Positions 46,103 through 55,171 of a stretch of DNA of 64,000 nucleotides are shown here, piece after piece; positions within the stretch are counted from its first letter, which is position 1; each line of letters starts with the position of its first letter. A program made the translations under genes and the position numbers. The DNA comes from Chania multitudinisentens RB-25 (lineage in GTDB: Bacteria; Pseudomonadota; Gammaproteobacteria; Enterobacterales; Enterobacteriaceae): contig NZ_CP007044.2 in NCBI RefSeq assembly GCF_000520015.2, positions 3,968,001-4,032,000 of the forward strand, given 5' to 3'. The notes below the pieces were generated by a model. The model saw nothing but the letters and a program-made list of their open reading frames with translations, did not search any database and was not told where the DNA came from.

Positions 46103-46486
46103 TTAGTAGCCAGTTGCGACGTACTTGATGTTCACCACCAGGCGGCCAGTAGCACTGCCGCCCGCAATCGTAGCGGTGATCTTCTCGCCTTGGGCGATCG
46201 TGCTGTAAGGCATGATAGGGACAACCTTCGCTACAACAGTGGCATGGCTGGCCGCCGCAACTAACGTGGTCGCACCGGATTTCACCGCGACAGTAACGCC
46301 CGCGCCCAGTGCATCACTGACAATCTCGATTGAGTGAATGACCATGCCGATAGGCATTTCCAGCAGTTCAACAACATCACCTGCAGCCGCGGCAGCGAGA
46401 GTGACCTGCCCATTGGCAATGGATAGGTTGCCCTGCGGCCCCTGATAAACAGCCTCACGCATTGATGGCGCTTGAATCGTTGCCAT
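46103..46486 (-). CDS. Capsid decoration / stabilisation-like protein
   Basis: This 127-residue, beta-rich protein begins MATIQAPSMREAVYQGPQGN and has many Ala, Gly and Val (SDALGAGVTVAVKSGATTLV). Directly downstream of the major capsid gene and with its own terminators on both sides, it probably coats or stabilises the capsid. The family is not certain. Confidence 0.6.
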   Translation of the reverse strand: MATIQAPSMREAVYQGPQGNLSIANGQVTLAAAAAGDVVELLEMPIGMVIHSIEIVSDALGAGVTVAVKSGATTLVAAASHATVVAKVVPIMPYSTIAQGEKITATIAGGSATGRLVVNIKYVATGY

Positions 46487-46509
46487 AATTGTTTACTCCA
46501 CAAAAATAG

Positions 46510-46532
46510 AAAAAGCAGACCGAAGCCTGCTT
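46510..46532 (-). terminator. Terminator after the major capsid gene
   Basis: On the minus strand AAGCAGG-CTTCGGT-CTGCTTTTT forms a stem with a UUCG-type loop and a T run, 14 bases after the capsid stop. Confidence 0.85.
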
Positions 46533-46545
46533 GTTAAATTCACGA

Positions 46546-47769
46546 TTAACGGCCCAGAGTTACCGCTGAGTCCACCACCATCACGCCATGATCGTTCACG
46601 CGGCCATCTTTCTGCTTGAAACGGATCTTACGCAGACCGTTAATCCAAGAGATTGAGACTTCGGTACCGTTGCCGTGGTCAACCTTTTCCTCGTTATAAC
46701 CGAAGTGGCCACCACCTTCACCAGACCCGTAAGCGTTCGCCAGTGCTTGGCCGCCCAACAGCATAGCGCGGTCAATGGTTGTACCTGCCGTCTTATTGGA
46801 AACGCTCGCTGTCAAATCGTTATTTGAAACAGCAACAGTGGATCCAGGATTGAATCGGATTGGCGTGCCACCATACTTGCGCACCAGGATGTTACGCCAC
46901 ATCGCGCACTCACCTTTAAACAGCGGGTGATCAAAGCCCTTAGAACGGTTAACCGCACGAACCATCATAGCCTGCCAGTCTTTACCATCTGTCGATGTAT
47001 ACCAGTCGTTCCACTGCCGTGGTGTTACATACAGAACAAAGAAAGGATCTTCGTCTTTCAGTTCGTCCTTTGACATTTTAACCGGCTGAAGCGGGTGAGC
47101 CATCTCGTCTAGGAACAGAGCGATGTTATCCACGGTGCCGAGACTGAACAGATCGGCTGCATCTAATTGCTCAAAGCTGGTTGCATCACCAGCATAAAAG
47201 TGACGCTGGTAGGTCGGCGGCATAACATCGTTGATCATGATCTTGCCGAACTCACTGTGGCTGGCCAGTGGCAGAATGGTGTCATCTGCCAAAAAGTCAC
47301 CACGCGCCCCGGCTAAGTGAACGGTGGCACACTGGTCTTGCAGATCATTGAAATAAGTACCGAGCAAGACGCGTGCTGTCTTGTTCAGATTGTGCTTGAA
47401 ACGCTGCTGTGACATTTTGCCACCAGCATCGACCAAGTGACGGCCCTGATTGATCTTCAGAGAGAAATCAGCGAACGCGAGGTTTTCACCACGGCCTGCC
47501 AGTTTCTCATCGCCCATGGTTGGGCGCTTGCTAAGTTTGTGGACGATCTGGAAGTCCACTTCATCACCTTTGGTTTTTTGCAAATCCGTGATACGCACAA
47601 CCGGTGCTGTAAAGCTGGTTTGCATGGTGCCCTTTTTATCTGGGTTAACTGCCTTCGGCGCTTCCTGTTGCTCAGTCAGCACGTTAGTGAACGAGCGGTG
47701 GCGGTTGGCTGATGTGAACAGCGCAACCTGCATCAACTTATTCGCTTGGGCGGAGGTAATAGTAGTCAT
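46546..47769 (-). CDS. Major capsid protein, N4-gp56 family
   Basis: The 407-residue sequence fits the N4-gp56 capsid family: EVDFQIVHKLSKRPTMGDEK, then GRGENLAFADFSLKINQGRH, VDAGGKMSQQRFKHNLNKTA and, near the end, NYNEEKVDHGNGTEVS-like FGYNEEKVDHGNGTEVSISW. Capsids of this type are found in N4-like and Stx-type short-tailed phages. It is flanked by terminators on both sides, so its mRNA may be a separate, stable unit. Confidence 0.88.
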   Translation of the reverse strand: MTTITSAQANKLMQVALFTSANRHRSFTNVLTEQQEAPKAVNPDKKGTMQTSFTAPVVRITDLQKTKGDEVDFQIVHKLSKRPTMGDEKLAGRGENLAFADFSLKINQGRHLVDAGGKMSQQRFKHNLNKTARVLLGTYFNDLQDQCATVHLAGARGDFLADDTILPLASHSEFGKIMINDVMPPTYQRHFYAGDATSFEQLDAADLFSLGTVDNIALFLDEMAHPLQPVKMSKDELKDEDPFFVLYVTPRQWNDWYTSTDGKDWQAMMVRAVNRSKGFDHPLFKGECAMWRNILVRKYGGTPIRFNPGSTVAVSNNDLTASVSNKTAGTTIDRAMLLGGQALANAYGSGEGGGHFGYNEEKVDHGNGTEVSISWINGLRKIRFKQKDGRVNDHGVMVVDSAVTLGR

Positions 47770-47780
47770 GGGTAACTCCC

Positions 47781-47807
47781 AAAAGAAAAGCCCGCACGCG
47801 GCGGGCT
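47781..47807 (-). terminator. Terminator after the scaffold gene
   Basis: On the minus strand AGCCCGC-CGCGT-GCGGGCT is followed by TTTCTTTT, in the 65-base spacer between scaffold and capsid genes. Confidence 0.85.
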
Positions 47808-47833
47808 ATAGGTAAGTGATGTTTCCAGTCGGA

Positions 47834-48910
47834 TTAAATCGTTTGGTCTAACAGCGCATCAATCTGCGCCTCAGTCATGTTTGCAAACATTGCTGCCAGT
47901 TGCTGATCATCAGCACTAACGGCCTGCTCCAGTAACGTAGGCTGATGCACCGTTGTCGAACCGATATCCGACGGAGAAGCGGGAACAGCAGTGGCAGCCT
48001 TGGCCGCCGCCAGTTTGTCATCCGCAATTTTCTGAAGCTGTTCAGCCGTGAGTTGCACCGCAGGAGGCTGCGCCGTTTGTGCAGTGGTTGCAGGTTGAGG
48101 TTGTGAATCTTCAACCTTCTCACCGTAAGCGGCCTTAGTGCGCTTCACCACTTCGCTGAATCGCTCAGTTAAGGGTTTATCTTTCCACGCAGGATCGTTC
48201 TTGAGCTTGTCATCAATATGTACAGCTAGTTCAAACCGATCAGGATCAGCAGTCTGCCATTGATCAAGATCTGGTGTTGCTTTCAACGCGACGGCAACCG
48301 GATTATCCTGTTGCCCTGCCGGTACTGGCTGATTACTTGGTGCCACTTGTTGCAGATACTCGATTTTCTGCGCCATGGTTTCAAATACACCAGCCAGATC
48401 CGGGAAGTCGCGGCGAATCGCGGCTAACTGCTCGGGAGTGATTTGTGATTTTTCTGGTAATTCTGCGGGGGTAAGACCTGCCTGGTTAACCTGCTGCGTC
48501 AGCAGTTGTAACTGGCGCTTGGTCTGTTCCAGTTCACTTACTGTCTGCTGGCTATTCTCAGCAATACGGCGACTTTCGGCGCGCGCGGCTTCGAGAACAG
48601 CATAGGGAATAACGTGCTTGCCATCTTTCCCAAGGATACCCAGAGGCTTATCATCAACCTCAACGGTTGTCGTTACCGGTGCAGTTGTCTGTTCAACAGT
48701 TTCACCCGGCGTCGGTGAAGCTTCTTTATCGCCCGTTTTAGTCTGTTCAACAGTGGTTGTTACTACCGCTGGCGCGGTGGTCGTGGTTGTTCCTGGTGCT
48801 GCTGGTACCGGCGGCATATCAGAAATCTCCACATCACCGAGGCGCTCAAGCATAGCCTCAAGTTCTTCCGCAGTTTCATTACCTGTTAAATCAAGATTCA
48901 CTTCGCTCAC
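47834..48910 (-). CDS. Capsid scaffolding protein candidate
   Basis: This 358-residue protein has an acidic N-terminus (ETAEELEAMLERLGDVEISD), a Thr/Pro/Val-rich linker (GTTTTTAPAVVTTTVEQTK), coiled-coil helices (QQTVSELEQTKRQLQLLTQQ) and a helical C-terminus. Composition and position between portal and capsid are those of a scaffold, which assembles the procapsid and is then removed. Sequence similarity itself is low. Confidence 0.75.
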   Translation of the reverse strand: MSEVNLDLTGNETAEELEAMLERLGDVEISDMPPVPAAPGTTTTTAPAVVTTTVEQTKTGDKEASPTPGETVEQTTAPVTTTVEVDDKPLGILGKDGKHVIPYAVLEAARAESRRIAENSQQTVSELEQTKRQLQLLTQQVNQAGLTPAELPEKSQITPEQLAAIRRDFPDLAGVFETMAQKIEYLQQVAPSNQPVPAGQQDNPVAVALKATPDLDQWQTADPDRFELAVHIDDKLKNDPAWKDKPLTERFSEVVKRTKAAYGEKVEDSQPQPATTAQTAQPPAVQLTAEQLQKIADDKLAAAKAATAVPASPSDIGSTTVHQPTLLEQAVSADDQQLAAMFANMTEAQIDALLDQTI

Positions 48911-49016
48911 GATACAACTCCTGCATGTCTATTTGTCGGATAGATCCGAAATGGATATAGGCGTTTCGCTGCCCGTGCGAATAAGCGCTCTGAATGACAA
49001 AGTGCTTATCGGCACA

Positions 49017-49043
49017 AACAAAAATGCCCGCACAATGGCGGGC
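49017..49043 (-). terminator. Terminator T2 after the portal gene
   Basis: On the minus strand GCCCGCC-ATTGT-GCGGGC is followed by ATTTTTGTTTG. It is the second terminator after the portal gene and before the scaffold gene. Confidence 0.8.
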
Positions 49044-49091
49044 AAATACGCAAAAATACCAACAACAAAGACTGACCTGACCGATGGAAAT

Positions 49092-49153
49092 AAAAAAGCC
49101 CCGCTTTTTTAAAGGCGAGGCTTGATATCATTCCGAAATCTAGCGCGTATTTA
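49092..49153 (-). repeat. Three-copy structured element, copy 2 (core plus terminator T1)
   Basis: The minus-strand core ACGCGCTAGATTTCGGAATG is present almost unchanged, 18 bases after the portal stop. It is followed by AAGCCTCGC/GCGGGGCTTTTTT. Here the terminator stem differs from copies 1 and 3, so only the core and the terminator position are shared. Confidence 0.8.
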
Positions 49154-49170
49154 TTTTTGATGCAATAGGC

Positions 49171-51294
49171 TTATAGTGGTATTGAGTTAATTTCACTCTG
49201 GATTGTTCTATCTATGTTATCAACCAACATATTTACTTCGTTCGTGTAGTGTTCCATCTCCTGCAGAATTTGCCCCGTTTGCGCCTGCGTCTTGGCATCA
49301 TCAAACCGCTGACTGTTTGCCAGCGCTGCTTCACGGTTCGCCTGCTCATTAATTCGTTTGGCTTCTGCCTCTAACCTGGCGACCTTGGCCTGGATCTCGC
49401 GCATTGCCAGTTCTTGCTGCGCCTGTTGCACCTGTTGTTCTTGTTGCTGTGCCTGCTGTTCTTCTGGCGTCATTTCATCCGGCGTTTTCGGCGTTCCCAG
49501 CGCGGTACGGATCCGCTCGATGAACTCATTCTTATTCGGGATATCCAGCAACTCAAGCCACATATCGAGGACGATAGCTTGCGCTTGTGGCGGCAATCCG
49601 CTGATCACCTGCGACATACGTTCAGCAAGTTGTGACTTATAGGCTGGAGTCTGCTGGATTGGTGCCAAGGCAATATGAGCACGCAAGCGGGAAACGTCGT
49701 TTGTCATCCCGCCTTCTTCTGCCTGAACGTTGAGCACAATCTCTTTGCGGCGGCGAGGATCATCACGGTTAATCACCACCGGGTAATTTTTGCGACGGCT
49801 CAAATCCTCCAGAAGATATGATAAAAGCAGTTGGCCGACCTGTTGGCAGGCAAATTGGTAGTTGTCGTTGATTTCTGCGAGCGTCGTGGCCCCTTGTTCT
49901 ACCAGATTGCTGATAGCGATGCCTGAAGTTGCCTTTGAATCCTGCCCGAGGAACGCTGAGTACACTCCCATGCCATCCTGAATCAGCTTCATCGATTCCT
50001 GCATGACAGAAAACTGCTGCTGTGCGACTTGGAAATCCTGTTGAATCGTCAGGGCTTCGGCGATAGTTTTTTTGTTTTTCCGATCGGGGTTAAGGTTGAC
50101 CACGCCATCCGGACGTTCCATCTCCTCCATGAGTTGCTTGTCAGTCATGTTTGTGGCATCGGCATCCTTGATCACTCGCTTGGCCTGCAGCAACCAGGTT
50201 AACTTGATGCGGCGGAAGTTGACTTCATCCTGCGCCGGGATAGCGCGGCACGCCAGTCCATAAGGTGAGCCTGTCTTATCCTTGCGGTAACCCCAGAACG
50301 GTATCAGCGGGAACATGCCCTGCGGCGCACTGCATGGCCGGTCAACGAGGAAGTGCGGCCCGGCAAACCAAGCTTCACGGATCCGACTGACGCGCGCCAT
50401 GGTTACCGATACTCGGCCAGTGGCCAGCGCTACCGCATGCATCACGTTGTTTTTGTCGTACTGGATCACCCGGCCATTCGACAGCTCCATCACCGGCAAC
50501 TGCTGGTAGGTGCGGTAGTAGATCACCTGCATCAAGACACGCTTGCGGTTTGTCGTGATCCACTCAGATTCCTGGCGGCTATACGATGTGTATTCCTCAT
50601 ACCCACTAATCAGATTGGATTCTTGGCCCTCGGCCAGATCGGTTTGAACAAAGCCTTGCCATTCCCGCACTGAGTAATCAATGATTTCTGCCTTATCTGG
50701 GCACATGGCTTTCACTTCATCCACGTCCGTCCAGCGCTTTCGCATCAACCAGCGGCAATCACTGAGATCGGCTTCACGGCTGAACCAATCCCAGAACACT
50801 TCGTTCCGATGTACAGTACCGGCTTTGTACTTTGGCCCGAAAGGATCTGAATTACGGCGCACTTCAACCCAGCTAAGCCCAGCCTTGATCTGCTCTGCGT
50901 ATGCATCAGAGCGTGCCTTGTTCAAATTACTCAACCTACAAGCGTCTGAATACTCAGCGTTAACGGCTTCGGCCATTTGCTCCATTTCCGGGCTTGGGTC
51001 GTCGGCAATGACCATCAGGTCGGTACGTGTCTTTGCCTCCATACCCAGCACGCCGTCGATCGTTGGTGCTATCAAGTTGTGCATGGTCAACGGCTGTCCG
51101 CGCTTACGGAGCGTTGCCACCAGTTCCGGCGCAAGCTGATCACCATCGTAATAGGCGCAGGCCGTGTTTGCCGTCGTGCGCCATTCCGGCTGTGCGTCGA
51201 TATCAGCCGAAATATCCAACAGTTGTTGCTGAGTAAAGCGGTCGCGATTGTCCTGCTGAGAAACATCGGCAGTGGTATTCATGGCTGTATTCAT
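49171..51294 (-). CDS. Portal protein
   Basis: This is a 707-residue P22-type portal. It forms the 12-fold ring through which DNA enters the head. Portal-like parts include TMHNLIAPTIDGVLGMEAKT and, later, KATSGIAISNLVEQGATTLA. The last 120 residues are a Gln-rich coiled coil (EEQQAQQQEQQVQQAQQELA) comparable to the barrel of P22 portals. Its start overlaps the terL stop by one base (TGATG), so the two are coupled. Confidence 0.85.
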   Translation of the reverse strand: MNTAMNTTADVSQQDNRDRFTQQQLLDISADIDAQPEWRTTANTACAYYDGDQLAPELVATLRKRGQPLTMHNLIAPTIDGVLGMEAKTRTDLMVIADDPSPEMEQMAEAVNAEYSDACRLSNLNKARSDAYAEQIKAGLSWVEVRRNSDPFGPKYKAGTVHRNEVFWDWFSREADLSDCRWLMRKRWTDVDEVKAMCPDKAEIIDYSVREWQGFVQTDLAEGQESNLISGYEEYTSYSRQESEWITTNRKRVLMQVIYYRTYQQLPVMELSNGRVIQYDKNNVMHAVALATGRVSVTMARVSRIREAWFAGPHFLVDRPCSAPQGMFPLIPFWGYRKDKTGSPYGLACRAIPAQDEVNFRRIKLTWLLQAKRVIKDADATNMTDKQLMEEMERPDGVVNLNPDRKNKKTIAEALTIQQDFQVAQQQFSVMQESMKLIQDGMGVYSAFLGQDSKATSGIAISNLVEQGATTLAEINDNYQFACQQVGQLLLSYLLEDLSRRKNYPVVINRDDPRRRKEIVLNVQAEEGGMTNDVSRLRAHIALAPIQQTPAYKSQLAERMSQVISGLPPQAQAIVLDMWLELLDIPNKNEFIERIRTALGTPKTPDEMTPEEQQAQQQEQQVQQAQQELAMREIQAKVARLEAEAKRINEQANREAALANSQRFDDAKTQAQTGQILQEMEHYTNEVNMLVDNIDRTIQSEINSIPL

Positions 51295-53009
51295 CAGTGA
51301 GACATCCAGTTAGTAGGTTTAGATCTGTCGATAGGGGTAACTTTCGGACGGGCTGGCATACGGGCGCGCATCTCTTGGGCAATGGCATAACTCATCACCT
51401 GGTCATCGAAACAACCGGTTTGCGCACCCATGCTGCCCTTCTTATCGTAAACGTAGGTGTTCAATTCGTTGAGGGTGCCGATCCAGCGGATACCGCTGAC
51501 ACCGTTACGCAGCAGCGTTTTCAACCCTTCAGTAACGATTGGCTTGCTCTGCTTCGTTGTGAGCCAGCCAAGCTTTGGCGTTTCGTCGTCATCCTGCCGA
51601 TCGAGGTATTGCTCGGCGTAGATGGCGCGCAGCGGGTAGATATCGCGCAACTTCTGCAAAACAGCATGGCCGTGGTTGTTACGCTCTGGCCCGATGTATG
51701 CGGTGCCGTACCACTTGCCAACGTGCGCCAGCAGTTGTGCGAACAGTTCGGCATCAAGATGACCGAACCAATGCGCTACCTGCTCGCCGCTGCTTTTCTT
51801 GATCACATCAAATGATGATCGGTCGCCATTTTCCAAGCCTTCCGCTACGTCAGCGCCGATGGCGTAATCCTCGTCTGGATCTGGTAGCTCCCAGACAAGG
51901 AGCAAGTTATGCAACGTGCGAACCAAATCCTCATTCTTGCCGCTGCGCAGTGCCTGCACCTTGGTTCTTTTGCCGGTAACAGGGTCGGTGTCGTAGACCA
52001 ATAGCGGCGGTTTACAGAATGCCTGTGCGCTCATTGTGCTGATTGAGTCGAATACCCGGCGGCCAGACGTCAAGAATGCTTCGAGTGGTGTGCTCGGAAA
52101 CTCCTGCTTCATCTCATCGCGCTGATTGATTTCCTTGGCCACATACCACTGCCGCTGTTCATCGCTGAGCGTGATATGCATCGATTTTTCAACGGCAGCA
52201 AAATACTCCCGATGGTATTTGCTCAGGATCAGCCCGCCAGCCGGTACCAACGCGGTGTATTTCGGGTCTTGCCACCAGGCAAAGAAATGGAACTTCCAGT
52301 CTTGCAGAGTCAGATCAACGCCAGACTGTTCAAGTTCCATTGCTTGAGTGCTCATCTCATGGAAATCGCCGCCCACACCTTCTGCCGTAGACTCGATGAA
52401 AGCGATGCAGCCATCGTGGATCGCGTTCAGCGTACCGGTTCGCACCTCTTTAGCCTTCGCCGGGTATTTCGCGCAGATCTTGCCGTGCTCTGAAATATGC
52501 AGGCGTTGGACAGTACCAGAGCGGAATGACGTAGCCACTTGGATACTGCTGCCGTGGGCAAACAAAATTGAGCCACCATTAGCCCCACTACGCCGCTCGG
52601 CAATTTTGAAGTTGGCTTTCAGCCAGCCCGGAAGGTTGTCGAACGGAAACGCAATCTTGGTACGGAAGATTTCACCAGCTGCCTGCTTATCTTGCGCCAC
52701 GATCCCGCACTTGAGGTTGTTGTTGAACAGCGCTTGATCAAGCAGGTAAATATCAATAGCCGTGGAAAAGCCCAATTGGCGAGCCTTCAGGATGATATTG
52801 CGATAATGCATCGATTCGAGCAGCGCACGCTGTGCCGCACGCAACCGGAACGTTACCACCTCCCCCTTTTCGTTCTCGATCTTGTAGAGGTTGTTTAACC
52901 GCCACCATGGGTTAGCCAGTTTCGTGATGATGAACAGGCGCTGCTGTGCTTCGGTCATCCCGCTGAGCTCATCATCAACGAGCCATGCGTCGTATTGCGG
53001 CGTTGTCAT
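51294..53009 (-). CDS. Terminase large subunit
   Basis: TerL is the DNA-packaging motor: an ATPase with a nuclease domain. A Walker A-like KARQLGFST lies at residues 75-83, a Walker B-like CIAFIESTAEG near residue 210, and the nuclease domain begins with YAIGADVAEG near residue 390. Later conserved Asp residues are in GCFDDQVMSYAIA near the end. The length of 571 aa is normal. The start overlaps the terS stop by 4 bases. Confidence 0.9.
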   Translation of the reverse strand: MTTPQYDAWLVDDELSGMTEAQQRLFIITKLANPWWRLNNLYKIENEKGEVVTFRLRAAQRALLESMHYRNIILKARQLGFSTAIDIYLLDQALFNNNLKCGIVAQDKQAAGEIFRTKIAFPFDNLPGWLKANFKIAERRSGANGGSILFAHGSSIQVATSFRSGTVQRLHISEHGKICAKYPAKAKEVRTGTLNAIHDGCIAFIESTAEGVGGDFHEMSTQAMELEQSGVDLTLQDWKFHFFAWWQDPKYTALVPAGGLILSKYHREYFAAVEKSMHITLSDEQRQWYVAKEINQRDEMKQEFPSTPLEAFLTSGRRVFDSISTMSAQAFCKPPLLVYDTDPVTGKRTKVQALRSGKNEDLVRTLHNLLLVWELPDPDEDYAIGADVAEGLENGDRSSFDVIKKSSGEQVAHWFGHLDAELFAQLLAHVGKWYGTAYIGPERNNHGHAVLQKLRDIYPLRAIYAEQYLDRQDDDETPKLGWLTTKQSKPIVTEGLKTLLRNGVSGIRWIGTLNELNTYVYDKKGSMGAQTGCFDDQVMSYAIAQEMRARMPARPKVTPIDRSKPTNWMSH

Positions 53010-53869
53010 TTGGACATCAGTCCGTTATCAGACATGCCCTGAATATCTGACACGATGCCGGAAAGCGGTGTTGTGACATCCTTACTCTCAGCAGTAAGCT
53101 TCTGTGTTTCGGCTTTCAGCTTGGACGTGGCCGCTTTGATGCGCAGCGTATCTTCGCTGAGGCGCGGGCGATTAACAGCATCCAATGCTAACGCACTGAG
53201 CGTGCGCTCGATTGACTCAATGCGCGCAATGTTCTTATCCAGTCCCTGCTCGGCCCGCAGTAGTTTGTCGTAAAGCTCAATGCGCTGATCGACACTCTCA
53301 GAATTTTGCAAATCCTGCATGATCTGCTTCATCGTTTTGGTGACCGAAAGCGCCCGCGCCCGAGTGAATACCAGCTCATCATGCAGGTCTGAATCAGCGA
53401 CCGCTTCGAACAGGTCATCAGCATCCAAATATTTGGCATACGCTGAATGCTTTCGCGCAGTCTGGTTGCGATGAGTAAACATCGTCACTGGCGCTGGATT
53501 GCCACGGTTGCCAGCAGAGTTCTTGTTGCCAGCAGTGAATCTGCCGCCGCCATCCCTGCCGGAGTTTGGTTTCACGCCTGGATCCGGATCGATTTCTGGC
53601 TCTGCGTTTGCGTCCATCGAACCATCATCTTCTTCATCGTTTGAATCATCAGGCTTTGCGCAGTTTTGCGCATTCTTATTGCGCTGCGCATTGTGCGCAG
53701 TATTGCGCTGTTTGTTTTGCGCAGATTGCGCAGCACGAGGTTTGATGTAACGCCTGGCTGACTGATAGTTCAACCCACGGTTCTCACACCACTGCTGAGC
53801 AGTTATCCCTGTAGCCGCGTTCTCCGCTAGAAACTCAGCCTGCAGCGCTTTCCAGTCATGCTTTGCCAT
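53006..53869 (-). CDS. Terminase small subunit
   Basis: TerS recognises the packaging start on phage DNA. The N-terminus has an HTH-like part (ITAQQWCENRGLNYQSARRY), as in other TerS proteins. A low-complexity linker follows (QSAQNKQRNTAHNAQRNKNA), then an oligomerisation helix (NIARIESIERTLSALALDAV). The linker DNA is a cluster of TGCGCA words. The length of 287 aa is larger than in P22. The gene is coupled to terL. Confidence 0.8.
   Translation of the reverse strand: MAKHDWKALQAEFLAENAATGITAQQWCENRGLNYQSARRYIKPRAAQSAQNKQRNTAHNAQRNKNAQNCAKPDDSNDEEDDGSMDANAEPEIDPDPGVKPNSGRDGGGRFTAGNKNSAGNRGNPAPVTMFTHRNQTARKHSAYAKYLDADDLFEAVADSDLHDELVFTRARALSVTKTMKQIMQDLQNSESVDQRIELYDKLLRAEQGLDKNIARIESIERTLSALALDAVNRPRLSEDTLRIKAATSKLKAETQKLTAESKDVTTPLSGIVSDIQGMSDNGLMSK
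53657..53732. repeat. TGCGCA cluster inside terS, possible pac site
   Basis: Six TGCGCA (at 53657, 53667, 53685, 53694, 53718 and 53727) and two TGCGCT (53680, 53704) occur in 76 bases. TGCGCA is its own reverse complement. In P22 and relatives the pac site lies within the terS gene, so this is a candidate for TerS binding. It also encodes the Ala-Gln/Asn-rich linker, so protein-level low complexity is the alternative explanation. Confidence 0.55.
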
Positions 53870-53942
53870 GTGATGTTTTTTATTATTCTCTGTTTGCCGC
53901 CATTATTGAGGCCACTCAGGGAATGACCTCTGTAATGAGTAA

Positions 53943-54500
53943 TCAGTTGAGTGTCTGAGTAAATAGTTCAATGCGCTGGGTCAATACTTCGACGTAGGCC
54001 GACATAGTGTGTTGCTGAGCTTCTAGCAGTTGGCGGTCTTGCTCAGGCAGTCTTGGGAATACCGTACCAGCAATAAAGCTAGACAACCTATACAGGCGAT
54101 CTTCTAACTCGTTGCGTTCGTCAACAACACGCTGTTGGTGTGGCTGCAAGTCAGAGATTGGCATTGCACCACAGGATTCAGTGGTTCCCACGGCTGGTGG
54201 TGTTTGCTCATGCAATTTCTGGCGGAGTAAGTACCCCTCAAGCCCCCAGATTTTGTTTACCGCATTCTGTTGCGCGATTTTACGGCCAATTTCCTCGTCA
54301 AAGTTCTCAGGACTGGCGCATGCGCTTTCACCGGTAACGGTATACCCATTCTCCAACGTGATGCAGCAGACGATCACAGTGGTACCAGGGAATCGGTAAT
54401 ACTGACCGCACTTCTGCACGCGCTGAATATGATCCGGGGTGATGCGTGGAGCGTTCAGCCCCTTACTCTGTAATTCCTTTTCGATGTCTTGTTCGTTCAT
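53943..54500 (-). CDS. N4 gp49/Sf6 gp66-family protein fused to crAss001_48-like domain
   Basis: Residues 1-95 (APRITPDHIQRVQKCGQYYR, VIVCCITLENGYTVTGESAC, QQNAVNKIWGLEGYLL) match the small N4 gp49/Sf6 gp66 family. Residues 115-180 (QPHQQRVVDERNELEDRLYR, EQDRQLLEAQQHTMSAYVEV) match a second phage family (crAss001_48-like). Both usually exist as separate small proteins of unknown function. The gene overlaps the Rz gene by 4 bases. Confidence 0.7.
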   Translation of the reverse strand: MNEQDIEKELQSKGLNAPRITPDHIQRVQKCGQYYRFPGTTVIVCCITLENGYTVTGESACASPENFDEEIGRKIAQQNAVNKIWGLEGYLLRQKLHEQTPPAVGTTESCGAMPISDLQPHQQRVVDERNELEDRLYRLSSFIAGTVFPRLPEQDRQLLEAQQHTMSAYVEVLTQRIELFTQTLN

Positions 54501-55039
54501 GGCTTTTCCTGCTGAGTTGGTTGTTGGTGCGGGAGCTGGCGGATAGCGGCACGGTCGTTGTTTGCCCTATCCAGTACAGTGAGCAGAGGGTCAATCCAGA
54601 GCACCGCCTGGCGGTATGTCAGTCTGCCAGTGGTACGGGCACCAGCAGCGGCACTGTCAGGTTGGCCGGAATCACGCATTGCGACGGCACGTAGACCGTC
54701 CGCGTATTGGAGCAGGCGCTGAGCAGTAGAGTCAGGGATGTAGCGATCAGCGCATTCCTCATTCTTGAGCGCCTTACGGTTTTCATTTTGACGTTCCTCA
54801 CTTTTGGCTTGAATGGTTACGACGTACTGGCCAGCGGCTGCCGATATCTCGTTGGCGCGCTGGAACTGGAGGGCTTGCATTGCGTTGTTTGCGTTGGCGA
54901 TATCCACATCGATTTTCGCCTGCCGCAGTTCTCTCGCCCGGTCAACTGATTCACCATGGAAGTAGAAAGCAGCAGCGCCGAGCGCAAGGATCACCACCGC
55001 CAACACGCCGGTAATCGCGAGAGTGATTTTGTTGGTCAT
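54497..55039 (-). CDS. Inner-membrane spanin (Rz-like)
   Basis: This 180-residue protein has one N-terminal membrane helix (KITLAITGVLAVVILALGAA) followed by a periplasmic coiled coil (ELRQAKIDVDIANANNAMQA) and a polar tail. This is the layout of an i-spanin, which joins an outer-membrane partner to disrupt the outer membrane in the last step of lysis. The partner gene is embedded in another frame of the same DNA, as in lambda Rz/Rz1. Confidence 0.85.
   Translation of the reverse strand: MTNKITLAITGVLAVVILALGAAAFYFHGESVDRARELRQAKIDVDIANANNAMQALQFQRANEISAAAGQYVVTIQAKSEERQNENRKALKNEECADRYIPDSTAQRLLQYADGLRAVAMRDSGQPDSAAAGARTTGRLTYRQAVLWIDPLLTVLDRANNDRAAIRQLPHQQPTQQEKP
54619..54801 (-). CDS. Outer-membrane spanin lipoprotein (Rz1-like), embedded in Rz
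   Basis: This frame lies wholly within the Rz gene in a different phase. It encodes a lipoprotein signal with lipobox LLLSAC (Cys acylated) after a basic N-terminus (RRSRMRNALIATSLTLLLSA). The mature part is short and Pro-rich (IPANLTVPLLVPVP), as in Rz1. The exact start among several Met codons (residues 1, 6 or 14) is uncertain. Together with Rz it spans the periplasm. Confidence 0.82.
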   Translation of the reverse strand: MRNVKMKTVRRSRMRNALIATSLTLLLSACSNTRTVYVPSQCVIPANLTVPLLVPVPLAD

Positions 55040-55171
55040 ATCAGGATCCGGGCTAAAAGCCGTTTGCTATGAAAAAAGTACGGGCAATGACAACCACAGT
55101 GATTACAGATTTCACGTAGCATTACCGATTTGCATATATTTGGGCTTAATTCGACCGAAAATGGTCTGTTC

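Noticed and set aside
53657..53732. CRISPR-like array at the TGCGCA words
   Set aside because: The units are only 6 bases, spacing is irregular, and the region is coding (terS).
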